In this document: positions 9,006 through 22,412 of the stretch, one piece after another
Layout of the letters: each line of letters opens with the position of its first letter
Numbering within the stretch: position 1 is the first letter of the stretch
Notes under the pieces: model-generated
Told to the model about the DNA's origin: nothing
Databases searched by the model: none
The model's input: the letters and a program-made list of their open reading frames with translations, nothing else
Position numbers and translations under genes: made by a program
From: Reticulitermes speratus
Taxonomy: Eukaryota > Arthropoda > Insecta > Blattodea > Rhinotermitidae
Direction of reading: 5' to 3'
DNA length: 64,000 bases
NCBI GenBank assembly: GCA_021186555.1
Contig: JAJKFL010000026.1
Span: forward strand, 2,170,001-2,234,000

Positions 9006-11985
9006 ATTCCCTCAGAAGTCCGCCACCGACAGCCCGGCACTCATCTCGATAATAATTCCCTCAGTAATCCGCCACCGACAGCCCGGCACTCATCTCGATA
9101 ATAATTCCCTCAGAAGTCCGCCACCGACAGCCCGGCACTCATCTCGATAATAATTCCCTCAGAAGTCCGCCACCGACAGCCCGGCACTCATCTCGATAAT
9201 AATTCCCTCAGAAGTTCGCCACCGACAGCCCGGCACTCATCCCGATAATAATTCCCTCAGAAGTCCGCCACCGACAGCCCGGCACTCATCTCGATAATAA
9301 TTCCCTCAGAAGTCCGCCACCGACAGCCCGGCACTCATCTGGATAATAATTCCCTCAGAAGTCCGCCACCGACAGCCCGGCACTCATCTCGATAATAATT
9401 CCCTCAGAAATCCGCCACCGACAGCCCGGCACTCACTATCTGATAATAATTCCCTCAGAAGTCCGCCACCGACAGCCCGGCACTCATCTCGATAATATAT
9501 TCCCTCAGAAGTCCGCCACCGACAGCCCGGCACTCATCTCGATAATAATTCCCTCAGAAGTCCGCCACCGACAGCCCGGCACTCATCTCGATAATAATTC
9601 CCTCAGAAGTCCGCCACCGACAGCCCGGCACTCATCTCGATAATAATTCCCTCAGAAGTCCGCCACCGACAGCCCGGCACTCATCTCGATAATAATTCCC
9701 TCAGAAGTCCGCCACCGACAGCCCGGCACTCATCTCGGATAATAATTCCCTCAGAAGTCCGCCACCGACAGCCCGGCACTCATCTCGATAATAATTCCCT
9801 CAGAAGTCCGCCACCGACAGCCCGGCACTCATCTCGATAAATTCCCTCAGAAGTCCGCCACCGACAGCCCGGCACTCATCTCGATAATAATTCTCAGAAG
9901 TCCGCCCGACAGCCGGCACTCTCGATATAATTCCCTCAGAAGTCCGCCACCGACAGCCCGGCACTCATCTCGATAATAATTCTCCTCAGAAGTCCGCCAC
10001 CGACAGCCCGGCACTCATCTCGATAATAATTCCCTCAGAAGTCCGCACCGACCGACAGCCCGGCACAGCATCTCTCGATAATAATTCCCTCAGAAGTCCG
10101 CCACCGACAGCCCGGCACTCATCTCGATAATAATTCCCTCAGAAGTCCGCCACCGACAGCCCGGCACTCATCTCGATAATAATTCCTCAGAAGTCCGCCA
10201 CCGACAGCCCGGCACTCATCTCGATAATAATTCTCTCAGAAGTCCGCCCGACAGCCCGGCACTCATCTCGTATAATTCCTCGAAGTCCGCCCGACAGCCG
10301 GCACTCATCTCGAATAATAATTCCTCTCAGAAGTCCGCCACCGACAGCCCGGCATCATTCGTAATATTCCAGAGTCCGCACCGAAGCCGCACTCATCTCG
10401 ATAAATCAATTCCGCACTCAGCAATTTACCTGCCCACCGACAGCCCGGCACTCATCTCGATAATAATTCCCTCAGAAGTCCGCCACCGACAGCCCGGCAC
10501 TCATTTCGAATAATAATTCCCTCAGAAGTCCGCACACCGACAGCCCGGCACTCATCTCAATAATAATTCCCTCAGAAGTCCGCCACCGACAGCCCGGCAC
10601 TCATCTCGATAATAATTCCCTCAGAAGTCCGCCACCGACAGCCGGCACTCATTTCAATAATAATTCCCTCAGAAGTCCGCCACCGACAGCCCGGCACTCA
10701 TCTCGATAATAATTCCCTCAGAAGTCCGCCACCGACAGCCCGGGACTCATCTCGATAATAATTCCCTCAGAAGTCCGCCACCGACAGCCCGGCACTCATC
10801 TCGATAATAATTCCCTCAGAAGTCCGCCACCGACAGCCCGGCACTCATCTGGATAATAATTCCCTCAGAAGTCCGCCACCGACAGCCCGGCACTTATCTC
10901 GATAATAATTCCCTCAGAAATCCGCCACCGACAGCCCGGCACTCATCTCGATAATAATTCCCTCAGAAGTCCGCCACCGACAGCCCGGCACTCATCTCGA
11001 TAATAATTCCCTCAGAAGTCCGCCACCGACAGCCCGGCACTCATCTCGATAATAATTCCCTCAGAAGTCCGCCACCGACAGCCCGGCACTCATCTCGATA
11101 ATTCCCTCAGAAGTCCGGCCACCGACAGCCCGGCACTCATCTCGATAATAATTCCCTCAGAAGTCCGCCACCGACAGCCCGGCACTCATCTCGATAATAA
11201 TTCCCTCAGAAGTCCGCCACCGACAGCCCGGCACTCATCTCGATAATAATTCCCTCAGAAGTCCACCACCGACAGCCCGGCACTCATCTCGATAATAATT
11301 CCCTCAGAAGTCCGCCACCGACAGCCCGGCACTCATTTCAATAATAATTCCCTCAGAAGTCCGCCACCGACAGCCCGGCACTCATCTCGATAATAATTCC
11401 CTCAGAAGTCCGCCACCGACAGCCCAGCACTCATCTCGATAATAATTCCCTCAGAAGTCCGCCACCGACAGCCCGGCACTCATTTCAATTAATATTCCCT
11501 CAGAAGTCCGCCACCGACAGCCCGGCACTCATCTCGATAATAATTCCCTCAGAAGTCCGCCACCGACAGCCCGGCACTCATCTCGATAATAATTCCCTCA
11601 GAAGTCCGCCACCGACAGCCCGGCACTCATCTCGATAATAATTCCCTCAGAAGTCCACAACCGACAGCTCGGCACTCATCTCGATAATAATTCCCTCAGA
11701 AGTCCGCCACCGACAGCTCGGCACTCATCTCGATAATAATTCCCTCAGAAGTCCGCCACCGACAGCCCGGCACTCATCTCGATAATAATTCCCTCAGAAG
11801 TCCGCCACCGACAGCTCGGCACTCATCTCGATAATAATTCCCTCAGAAGTCCGCCACCGACAGCTCGGCACTCATCTCGATAATAATTCCCTCAGAAGTC
11901 CGCCACCGACAGCCCAGCACTCATCTCAATAAATCCCTCAGAACTCCGCCGACGACAGCCCGGCACTCATCTCAATAACACTCAA
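9006..11985. repeat. 49-bp minisatellite, about 61 units
   Basis: The unit contains ATTCCCTCAGAAGTCCGCCA, CCGACAGCCCGGCACTCATC and TCGATAATA. Most copies are nearly identical. Recurring variants are ATTTCAATA, CATCTGGATA and ACAGCTCGG, the last clustered at 11640-11880. A region with many one- to five-base indels lies at about 9890-10440. No open frame of note exists. Confidence 0.95.
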
Positions 11986-12136
11986 TACCGCAGTTCCTTC
12001 CTCGCCGCAAAACACGCCGTCTCCATTCTAAACACAAACCGCTTAATGCAGTTTAGAGAAATATTCGCTGCGAGAAGACGCTCTCGCAGTGGCATAGACG
12101 AAGACATAGATCTTCTGGGATGGAAGCCGTGTCGCT

Positions 12137-12258
12137 GGGTAAGTATTTACCACAGAGGAACTTGCTACCTCCATCTTCAGGGTCCAAAAAGACTCTTTTT
12201 GGGACTGCAAAGACCTGAAGATGGAGGCATTACGATCCTTGGAAACGTCGACATGTAT
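12137..12258. mobile_element. Hairpin MITE-like element
   Basis: GCTACCTCCATCTTCAGGGTC and GACCTGAAGATGGAGGC are near-perfect inverted copies, and similarity continues outward about 25 bp with several mismatches. A related single arm, CTGAAGATGGAGGC, occurs near 31448 and a related hairpin at 49711. The 98-codon frame crossing it is not supported as a gene. Confidence 0.6.
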
Positions 12259-12648
12259 TTAGCGACAGACACGACGTTAACACTACTAGTGTTTCTAGTG
12301 TTAGCACAGGAGGCGGATGTTGGACAGAGCACGGGCAGCTGAACTGCTCTGGATCGACGGACAGACAGACAGACAGCCTTCGCCTTACGTTCTGCTGACC
12401 TCGTATTCATAACCAAGCCTCTCTTCTGTAATTCTCATCGGCTTGGGCATGGAGAAGGCACAGAAGGAAGATGTGTGTCAGACGTGTTGCTTCAACCTAC
12501 ATTCTCAGGCGAAGTTTCGATTGGACCGCTCTCGCCCCTCCAGTCCACCATTCAACAATCATTACCTCATCCTACATGATAAGCTGTTTCAATGACGTCA
12601 TCATAAATGGCTCAGATCGAATCTAACACTTTAAAAACACAAATCAAC
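12259..12648. other. Unassigned interval
   Basis: Apart from a short (CAGA)n run near 12358-12374 I see no repeat, gene or mobile element. Confidence 0.5.
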
Positions 12649-12695
12649 CTGAATTGCATATAAAGGCCCAGTCCGTGCCGCGCAGTAAACATGTA
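12649..12695 (-). mobile_element. Solo trailer of the 114-bp-satellite element
   Basis: On the minus strand it reads TTTACTGCGCGGCACGGACT then GGGCCTTTATATGCAATTCA and GGTT. This aligns with the end of the E7 array at 54330-54376 (GGTACGGACTGGGTCTTTAT, then AAAATTCAGGTT). No repeat units remain. Confidence 0.7.
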
Positions 12696-12712
12696 AAATG
12701 GGCCCTTCTGTG

Positions 12713-14440
12713 GTCTGTTGGTCTGTTGTTCTGTTGTTCTGTTGTTCTGTTGTTCTGTTGTTCTGTTGTTCTGTTGGTCTGTTGGTCTGTTGTTCTGTTG
12801 GTCTGTTGGTCTGTTGTTCTGTTGGTCTGTTGTTCTGTTGGTCTGTTGTTCTGTTGCTCTGTTGTTCTGTTGGTCTGTTGTTCTGTTGGTCTGTTGGTCT
12901 GTTGGTCTGTTGGTCTGTTGTTCTGTTGTTCCGTTGGTCCTGTTGTTTCTGTTTTCTGTTGTTCTGTTGTTTTCTGTTTGTGTCTGTGTCTTGTTTTCTG
13001 TTGTTCTGTTGTCTGTTGTTGTGTTCTGTTGTTGTGTCTGTTGTTCTGTTGGTCTGTTGTCTCGTGTTGTTCTGTGTCTGTGGTCTGTTGTTCTGTTGGT
13101 CTGTTGTTTTGTTGTCTGTTGGTCTGTTGTTATTTGGTCTGTTGTTCTGTTAGTCTGTTGGTCTGTTGGTCTGTTGTTCTTTTGGTCTGTTGTCTGTTGG
13201 TCTGTTGGTCTGTTGTTATGTTGGTCTGTTGGTCTGTTGTTCTGTTGGTCTACTGTGTCTGTTTCTTGTTCTGTTGTCTGTTTGGTCTGTTGTTGGTCTG
13301 TTGGTCTGTTGGTCTGTTGTTCTGTTGGTCTGTTGGTCTGTTGTTCTGTTGGTCTGTCTGGTCTGTTGGTTCTGTTTGTTCTGTTGGTCTGTTGGTCTGT
13401 TGTTCTGTTGGTCTGTTGGTCTGTTGTTCTGTTGGTCTGTTTGTTTCTGTTGGTCTGTTTGGTCTGTTGGTCTGTTGGTCTGTTGTTCTGTTGTTGTTGT
13501 CTGTTGGTCTGTTGTTCTGTCTGTGGTCTGTTGTTGGTCTGTTGTTATGTTGGTCTGTTGTTCTGTTGGTCTGTTGTTCTTTGTTCTGTTGGTCTGTTGG
13601 TCTGTTGTCCTGTTGGTCTGTTTGGTTCTGTTGGTCTGTTGGTCTGTTGGTCTGTTGTCTGTTGGTCTGTTGTTCTGTTGGTCTGTTGTTCTGTTGTTCT
13701 GTTGGTCTGTTGGTCTGTTGGTCTGTTGTTCTGTTGTTCTGTTGTCTGTTGGTCTGTTGTGTCTGTTGTTCTGTTGTGCTGTTGTTCTGTTGTATCTGTT
13801 GGTCTGTTGTCTGTTGGTCTGTTGTCTGTTGTTCTGTTGGTCTGTTGTTCTGTTGGTCTGTTGTCTGTGTCTGTTGGTCTGTTGGTCTGTTGTTGTTGTC
13901 TGTTGTCTGTTGGTCTGTTGGTCTGTTGGCTCTGTTGTGTCTGTTGGTCTGTTGTTCTGTTGTTCTGTTGTCTGTTGTCGTTGTCTGTTGTTCTGTTGTC
14001 TGTTGGTCTCTTTGGTCTGTTGTCTGTTGTCTGTTGGTCTGTTGTTTGTTGCTGTTGGTCTGTTGTTCTGTTGGTCTGTTGTCTGTTGTCTGTTTTGGTC
14101 TGTTGGTCTGTTGTTCTGTTGGTCTGTTGGTCTGTTGTCTGTTGGTCTGTTTGTTTCTGTTGTCTGTTGGTCTGTTGTTCTGTTGGTCTGTTGTCTGTTG
14201 TTCTGTTGGTCTTGCTTGCTTCTTGTTGGTCGTTGGTCTGTTGTTACTGTGGCCTGTTGCTGTCGTTTTGTTGGTCGTTGCTTCTCGTTGGTCTGGTCTG
14301 TCTGTCTGGTCTGTTAGGTTGTTTTACAGTTGTACTGTTGTCTGTTGGTCTGTTACGGCCTGTTAGCTTCTGTACTTAGGCTCCTTTATGTGTCTGTTGT
14401 TCTGTTGGTCCTGCTTGTCTGTTCAATAATCACGTCCACG
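12713..14440. repeat. GT-rich 8-bp array, about 215 units
   Basis: Units are TCTGTTGG and TCTGTTGT, with scattered 6-, 7- and 9-base versions. The strand has almost no A until about 14220, and the array degrades from there. Three overlapping plus-strand frames of 383-570 codons give the same Cys-Trp-Ser-Val-Gly-Leu-Leu-Val pattern, as expected when an 8-bp unit without stops is read in any frame. I do not call a gene. Confidence 0.95.
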
Positions 14441-14458
14441 TTCTGTGTTGGTAACAGG

Positions 14459-17400
14459 ACCTAACGTACAGCATCTATAACTAGGTCACTGGTAACGAGA
14501 CCATCGACTGCCCTCTTAGAGCCTGAAGCGTCATGTTAAGGACATACTGTGATTTTAACAGACTGTACAGCCACAAACGTAACTATAGCCCCCTTTATGT
14601 TTTGACACAGTCTGTACAGCCACAATACGTAACTATAGTCCCCTTTAATGTTTTGACACAGACTGTACAGCCACAATACGTAACTATAGCCCCCTTATGT
14701 TTTGACACAGACTGTACAGCCACAATACGTAACTATAGCCCCCTTTATGTTTTGACACAGACTGTACAGCCACAATACGTAACTATAGCCCCCTTTATGT
14801 TTTGACACAGACTGTACAGCCACAATACGTAACTATAGCCCCCTTTATGTTTTGACACAGACTGTACAGCCACAATACGTAACTATAGCCCCTTATGTTT
14901 GACACAGACTGTACAGTCACAATATAAACTAAGGCACTGTTTGTTTGACACAGACTGTACAGCCACAATACGTAACTATAGCCCCCTTAATGTTTTGACA
15001 CAGACTGTACAGCCACAATACGTAACTATAGCCCCCTTTATGTTTTGACACAGACTGACACAGCCACAATACGTAACTATAGCCCCCTTTATGTTTTGAC
15101 ACAGACTGTACAGCCACAATACGTAACTATAGCCCCCTTAATGTTTTGACACAGACTGTACAGCCACAATACGTAACTATAGCACCCCTGTTATGTTTTG
15201 ACACAGACTGCACAGCCACAATACGTAACTATAGCCCCCTTTAATGTTTTGACACAGACTGTACAGCCACAATACGTAACTATAGCCCCCTTAATGTTTT
15301 GACACAGACTGTACAGCCACAATACGTAACTATAGCCCCCTTTATGTTTTGACACAGACTGTACAGCCACAATACGTAACTATAGCCCCCTTTATGTTTT
15401 GACACAGACTGTACAGCCACAATACGTAACTATAGCCCCCTTTATGTTTTGACACAGACTGCACAGCCACAATACGTAACTATAGCCCCCTTTATGTTTT
15501 GACACAGACTGCACAGCCACAATACGTAACTATAGCCCCCTTAATGTTTTGACACAGACTGTACAGCCACAATACGTAACTATAGCCCCCTTTATGTTTT
15601 GAAACAGACTGTACAGCCACAATACGTAACTATAGCCCCCTTTATGTTTTGACACAGACTGTACAGCCACAATACGTAACTATAGCCCCCTTTATGTTTT
15701 GACACAGACTGTACAGCCACAATACGTAACTATAGCCTCCTTTATGTTTGACACAGAATGTACAGTCACATATATATAACTACAGGCACTGTTTGTTTGA
15801 CACAGACTGTACAGCCACAATACGTAACTATAGCCCCCTTAATGTTTTGACACAGACTGTACAGCCACAATACGTAACTATAGCCCCCTTTATGTTTTGA
15901 CACAGACTGCACAGCCACAATACGTAACTATAGCCCCCTTTATGTTTTGACACAGACTGTACAGCCACAATACGTAACTATAGCCCCCTTATGTTTTGAC
16001 ACAGACTGTACAGCCACAATACGTAACTATAGCACTGTTTGTTTGACACAGATGCACAGCCACAATACGTAACTATAGCCCCCTTAATGTTTTGACACAG
16101 ACTGTACAGCCACAATACGTAACTATAGCCCCCTTTATGTTTTGACACAGACTGTACAGCCACAATACGTAACTATAGCCCCCTTTATGTTTTGACACAG
16201 ACTGTACAGCCACACATACGTTAACTATAGCCCCCTTTATGTTTTGACACAGACTGTACAGCCACAATACGTAACTATAGCCCCCTTTATGTTTTGACAC
16301 AGACTGCACAGCCACAATACGTAACTATAGCCCCCTTTATGTTTTGACACAGACTGCACAGCCACAATACGTAACTATAGCCCCCTTTATGTTTTGACAC
16401 AGACTGTACAGCCACAATACGTAACTTATAGCCCCCTTTATGTTTTGACACAGACTGTACAGCACAATACTAACATAGCCCCTTATGTTTTAAAGACATT
16501 ACAGAAATATAACGCCCCTTTATGTTTTGACACAGACTGCACAGCCACAATACGTAACTATAGCCCCCTTAATGTTTTGACACAGACTGTACAGCCACAA
16601 TACGTAACTATAGCCCCTTTATGTTTTGACACAGACTGTACAGCCACAATACGTAACTATAGCCCCCTTAATGTTTTGACACAGACTGTACAGCCACAAT
16701 ACGTAACTATAGCCCCCTTTATGTTTTGACACAGACTGTACAGCCACAATATAGTAACTATAGGCCACCCGTTTGTTTGACACAGACTGTACAGCCACAA
16801 TACGTAACTATAGCCCCTTTATGTTTTGACACAGACTGTACAGCCACAATACGTAACTATAGCCCCCTTTATGTTTTGACACAGACTGCACAGCCACAAT
16901 ACGTAACTATAGCCCCCTTATGTTTTGACACAGACTGTCACAGCCACAATACGTAACTATAGCCCCCTTTATGTTTTGACACAGACTGTACAGCCACAAT
17001 ACGTAACTATAGCCCCCTTTATGTTTTGACACAGACTGTACAGCCACAATACGTAACTATAGCCCCTTATATGTTTTGACACAGACTGCACAGCCACAAT
17101 ACGTAACTATAGCCCCCTTATGTTTTGACACAGACTGTACAGCCACAATACGTAACTATAGCCCCTTTATGTTTGACACAGACTGCACAGCCACAATACG
17201 TAACTATAGCCCCCTTAATGTTTTGACACAGACTGATGTACAAGCCACAATACAGTACTATATAGCCCCTTTATGTTTGACACAGACTGTACAGCCACAA
17301 TACGTAACTATAGCCCCTTTATGTTTTGACACAGACTGTACAGCCACAATACGTAACTATAGCCCCCTTTATGTTTTGACACAGACTGTACAGCCACAAT

Positions 17401-20400
17401 ACGTAACTATAGCCTCCTTATGTTTGACACAGAATGTACAGCACATATATAACTACAGGCACCTGTTTGTTTGACACAGACTGTACAGCCACAATACGTA
17501 ACTATAGCCCCTTTATGTTTTGACACAGACTGTACAGCCACAATACGTAACTATAGCCCCCTTTATGTTTTGACACAGAACTGTACAGCCACAATACGTA
17601 TACTATAGCCCCCTTTTGTTTGACACAGACTGTACAGCCACAATACGTAACTATTGCCCCCTTTATGTTTTGACACAGACTGTACAGCCACAATAAGTAA
17701 CTATAGCCTCCTTTATGTTTGACACAGAATGTACAGTCCACAATATAAACTACAGGCACTGTTTGTTTGACACAGACTGTACAGCCACAATACGTAACTA
17801 TAGCCCCTTTATGTTTGACACAGACTGTACAGCCACAATACGTAACTATAGCCCCCTTTATGTTTTGACACAGACTGACAGCCACAATACGTAACTATAG
17901 CCCCTTTATGTTTTGACACAGACTGTACAGCCACAATACGTAACTATAGCCCCCTTTATGTTTTGACACAGACTGTACAGCCACAATACGTAACTATAGC
18001 CCCTTTATGTTTTGACACAGACTGCTACAGCCCCAATACGTAACTAAGCCCCTTATGTTTTGACACAGACTGTACAGCCACAATACGTAACTATAGCCCC
18101 TTTATGTTTTGACACAGACTGTACAGCCACAATACGTAACTATAGCCCCCTTTATGTTTTGACACAGACTGCACAGCCACAATACGTAACTATAGCCCCC
18201 TTAATGTTTTGACACAGACTGTACAGCCACAATACGTAACTATAGCCCCCTTTATGTTTTGACACAGACTGCACAGCCACAATACGTAACTATAGCCCCC
18301 TTTATGTTTTGACACAGACTGCACAGCCACAATACGTAACTATAGGCCCCTTTATGTTTGACACAGACTGTACAGTCACAATATATAACTACAGGCACTG
18401 TTTGTTTGACACAGACTGCACAGCCACAATACGTAACTATAGCCCCCTTTATGTTTTGACACAGACTGTACAGTCACATATATAACTACAGGCACTGTTT
18501 GTTTGACACAGACTGCACAGCCACAATACGTAACTATAGCCCCCTTAATGTTTTGACACAGACTGTACAGCCACAATACGTAACTATAGCCCCTTTATGT
18601 TTTGACACGAGTACAGCACAATAGTAACTATGCCCTTATTTGCACAACTACAGCCACAATACGTAACTATAGCCCCTTTATGTTTGACACATGTCGTCAA
18701 ATATAAACTACAGGCACTGTTGTTACACAGATGACAGCACAATACGTAACTAAGCCCCTTATGTTTGACACAGATGTACAGTCACAATAATAACTCAGCA
18801 CTGTTTTGACACAGACTGTACAGCCACAATACGTAACTATAGCCCCTTTATGTTTTGACACAGACTGTACAGCCACAATACGTAACTATAGTCCCCTTTA
18901 TGTTTGACACAGACTGTACAGCCACAATACGTAACTATAGCCCCACTTTATGTTTTGACACAGACTGTACAGCCACAATACGTAACTATAGCCCCTTTAT
19001 GTTTGACACAGACTGTACAGTCACAATATAATATACCGCACTTATGTTTGACACAGACTGTACAGCCACAATACGTAACTATAGCCCCTTTATGTTTTGA
19101 CACAGACTGTACAGTCACATATTACTACAGTCTATAGCCCCCTTTTGTTTGACACAGTCTGTACAGCCACAATACGTAACTATAGCCCCTTTATGTTTTG
19201 ACACAGACTGTACAGCCACAATACGTAACTATAGCCCCCTTTATGTTTGACACAGTCTGTACAGCCACAATACGTATCTATAGCCCCTTTATGTTTGACA
19301 CAGAACTGTACAGTCCAATATACGTAACTACAGCCCTTTTGTTTTGACACAGACTGCACAGCCACAATACGTAACTATAGCCCCTTTATGTTTGACACAG
19401 ATGTACAGTCACAATTATAACTACAGGCACTTTGTTTGACACAGACTGTACAGCCACAATACGTAACTATAGCCCCTTTATGTTTTGACACGCTGTACAG
19501 CCACAATACGTAACTATAGCCCCTTATGTTTTGACACAGACTGTACAGCCACAATACGTAACTATAGTCCCCTTTATGTTTGACACGGTCTGTACAGCCA
19601 CAATACGTATACTATAATGCCCCATTTATATGTTTTGACACAGACTGTACAGCCACAATACGTAATCTATAGCCCCTTTATGTTTTGACACAGACTGTAC
19701 AGCCACAATACGTAACTATAGCCCCCTTTATGTTTTGACACAGACTGACAGCCACAATACGTAACTATAGCCCCTTTATGTTTTGACACAGACTGTACAG
19801 CACAATACGTAACTAAGCCCTTTATGTTTTGACACAGACTGTACAGCCACAATACGTAACTATAGCCCCCTTTATGTTTGACACAGACTGACAGCCACAA
19901 TACGTAACTATAGCCCCCTTTATGTTTTGACACAGACTGTACAGCCACAATACGTATACTAAGCACCTTTTGTTTTGACACAGACTGACAGCCACAATAC
20001 GTAACTATAGCCCCCTTTATGTTTTGACACAGACTGTACAGCCACAATACGTAACTATAGCCTCCTTTTTGTTTGACACAGAATGTACAGCTCACTAAGT
20101 AATCATATTACAGGCACTGTTTGTTTGACACAGACTGTACAGCCACAATACGTAACTATAGCCCCCTTATGTTTTGACACAGACTGTACAGCCACAATAC
20201 GTAACTATAGCCCCCTTTATGTTTTGACACAGACTGCACAGCCACAATACGTAACTATAGCCTCCTTATGTGTTTGACACAGAATGTACAGTCACAATAT
20301 ATAACTACAGGCACTGTTTGTTTGACACAGACTGCACAGCCACAATACGTAACTATAGGCCCCTTAATGTTTTGACACAGACTGTACAGCCACATACGTA

Positions 20401-20986
20401 ACTATAGCTCCTGTTATGTTTGACACAGAATGTACAGTCACAATATATAACTACAGGCACTGTTTGTTTGACACAGACTGTACAGTCACAATATATAACT
20501 ACAGGCACTGTGTGTTTGACACATACTGTACAGTCAGAATATATAACTACAGGCACTGTTTGTTTGACACAGACTGTACAGTCACAATATATAACTACAG
20601 GCACTGTATGTTTGACACAGACTGTACAGTCAGAATATATAACTACAGGCACTGTGTGTTTGACACAGACTGTACAGTCAGAATATATAACTACAGGCAC
20701 TGTGTGTTTGACACAGACTGTACATCACAATATATAACTACAGGCACTGTTTGTTTGACACAGACTGTACATCACAATATATAACTACAGGCACTGTATA
20801 TTTGACACAGACTGTACATCACAATATATAACTACAGGCACTGTATGTTTGACACAGACTGTACATCACAATATATAACTACAGGCACTGTATGTTTGAC
20901 ACAGACTGTACATCACAATATATAACTACAGGCACTGTATGTTTGACACAGACTGTACATCACAATATATAACTACAGGCACTGTG
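14459..20986. repeat. 6.5-kb minisatellite of two monomer classes (50 bp and 48 bp)
   Basis: Class A contains CAGACTGTACAGCCACAATA, CGTAACTATAGCCCCC and TTTATGTTTTGACA. Class B contains CAGTCACAATATATAACTAC, AGGCACTGTTTGTTTGACA. Class A dominates to about 20400, with single class B units interspersed (for example near 14920, 15760, 17440, 18370 and 20290). About 130 units in all; 18600-18800 is indel-rich. The first 90 bp are a decayed start. Frames of 60-142 codons on both strands are read-through of units. Confidence 0.95.
20427..20986. repeat. Homogeneous class B block at the right edge of the 50/48-bp array
   Basis: About 12 consecutive class B units, the last five or six shortened to 47 bp (GTACATCACAATATATAAC). 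Units ending CTGTTTG, CTGTGTG and CTGTATG occur in runs, as expected from local unit-by-unit duplication. Confidence 0.85.
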
Positions 20987-21006
20987 TCTCATCCAGTGCA
21001 CGCTCG

Positions 21007-21024
21007 CCCCCCCCCCCCCCCCCC
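21007..21024. repeat. Poly(C) run, 18 bases
   Basis: An uninterrupted run of about 18 C begins 21 bases after the 6.5-kb array ends. Its length is uncertain in any sequencing technology. Confidence 0.8.
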
Positions 21025-21069
21025 TTAATTCTGTAAGACCACGGCAACACGCTGCACTGTTCACGCGAT

Positions 21070-21270
21070 GAAGAAAAGTAGGGCGACTAGAGGCATGGCT
21101 CCTCTCATTCTTAACTTCACGCCTCAGCCCCTTTACACCCAGGTAAAAACACCCGGTATATATTAAAAAAAGCTAGGTTGGCCCCAGAGCCGGTCTGGAG
21201 GGGGGGAGGTGCAGAAGTGAAAACATCCTGCTCCCAACGGTGTAGCTACAGCGACTACGTTATTCCAACC
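21070..21270 (-). mobile_element. Diverged SINE-C-like remnant
   Basis: The minus strand shows TCCAGACCGGCTCTGGGGCC, GTGTAAAGGGGCTGAGGCGTG and GTTAAGAATGAGAGGAGCC, the order seen in SINE-C bodies. A recognisable tRNA-like head is missing, and a G run at 21199-21206 interrupts it. Confidence 0.5.
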
Positions 21271-21376
21271 CCGTCAGTCACCGAACTTCATAGGCCGTAC
21301 AATGTCTAGAGCTGGCCGTGTGCAAAACCACATTCTGATGTCGAACCAAATTTCATGTGTACTAACGGCAGTAAAT

Positions 21377-21734
21377 GGACAGACAGTGCTCTGAGATCGG
21401 ACATGTACACACTCAGGGACTCATGTTAGACAGACAGTGCTCTAACATCGGACATGTACACACTCAGGGACTCAGACAGACAGTGCTCTGACATCGGACA
21501 TATACACACTCAGGGACTCATGTTAGACAGACAGTGCTCTGACATCGGACATGTACACACTCAGGGACTCAGACAGACAGTGTTCTGACATCGGACATGT
21601 ACACACTCAGGGACTCATGTTAGACAGACAGTGCTCTGACATCGGACATGTACACACTCAGGGACTCATGTTAGACAGACAGTGCTCTGACATCGGACAT
21701 GTACACACTCAGGGACTCATGTTAGACGGACAGG
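21377..21734. repeat. 51/46-bp tandem repeat, about 7 units
   Basis: The unit contains GACAGACAGTGCTCTGACAT, CGGACATGTACACACTCAGG and GACTCATGTTA. Two units lack the ATGTT before AGACAGAC and are 46 bp. The 76-codon plus-strand frame follows the repeat. Confidence 0.92.
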
Positions 21735-22212
21735 GGTACCAACCACGTTGTGCTATAGAAGGAAACCTCATGACAGGATAGCATCATAGAGATAATTTGA
21801 CAAGATCACACAGCGCAATATAGATAATTCTTGAGCGTAGATGTATCAAATTGTGAGCGGACTTTATACAAAATATTACAGTTTTGTTAACAGCTGATGG
21901 ATTTTGATGAAAATTGTAACACGATATTCAAGATACTCAGAGACTTTCGGAAATGTAGTTAAACGTTGCCTTTGAAATTTAGCTTGGTGTGGAGTGTCTT
22001 GACATAGCTCACGGCACAAAGTGCGTCACACCACTGTCACCTTCGCACTACGCACTTTCTTGTTGGTCTGGTATCTTTCTCTTGGTCAAGTTCGCTTGGA
22101 AAAACGTATTTAGAGAGTCACAATACTGCAATACGTGGTACCACGTTTGAGGTATCGAAACGTGTACGATCCGGTAAAACTGAGTATGTATAGATTTTAC
22201 GTCTTATGAGTG
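21735..22212. other. Unassigned interval
   Basis: Non-repetitive, AT-leaning, with no gene or mobile element recognised. Confidence 0.5.
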
Positions 22213-22246
22213 TTCTCAGTCTTCCGCCGCGATGCAGATGAAATTT
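22213..22246 (+). mobile_element. Edge fragment of hairpin MITE (28.7-kb family)
   Basis: TCAGTCTTCCGCCGCGATGC followed by AGATGAAATTT matches the outer edge of the elements at 28695 (TCAGGCTTCCGCCGCGATG) and 49223. The rest of the element is absent. Confidence 0.5.
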
Positions 22247-22412
22247 ACTCACCATACATATTTCATCACCCAGGTCCCAGCTAGTCAGTATAATGCCACA
22301 ATTAGACTGTTTTACAGTATCGGTGCACACTGACTGGTCACGTTCTTCAGAGTACTTCTTCTTCTACAATTTTACTTACGGTAAATTTTAATGTGTATTC
22401 CTAGGTGTGTCG

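Noticed and set aside
9006..11985. CRISPR-like regular array
   Set aside because: There are no unique spacers between repeats, no cas genes, and the surroundings are eukaryotic.
12654..14379. Open frames of 383-570 codons rich in Cys, Trp, Val and Leu
   Set aside because: They lie wholly in the 8-bp array. All three frames give the same octapeptide pattern, which follows from a stop-free unit whose length is not a multiple of three.
12713..14440. Telomeric repeat
   Set aside because: The unit is TCTGTTGG/T, not TTAGG or a known insect telomere variant, and unique DNA lies on both sides.
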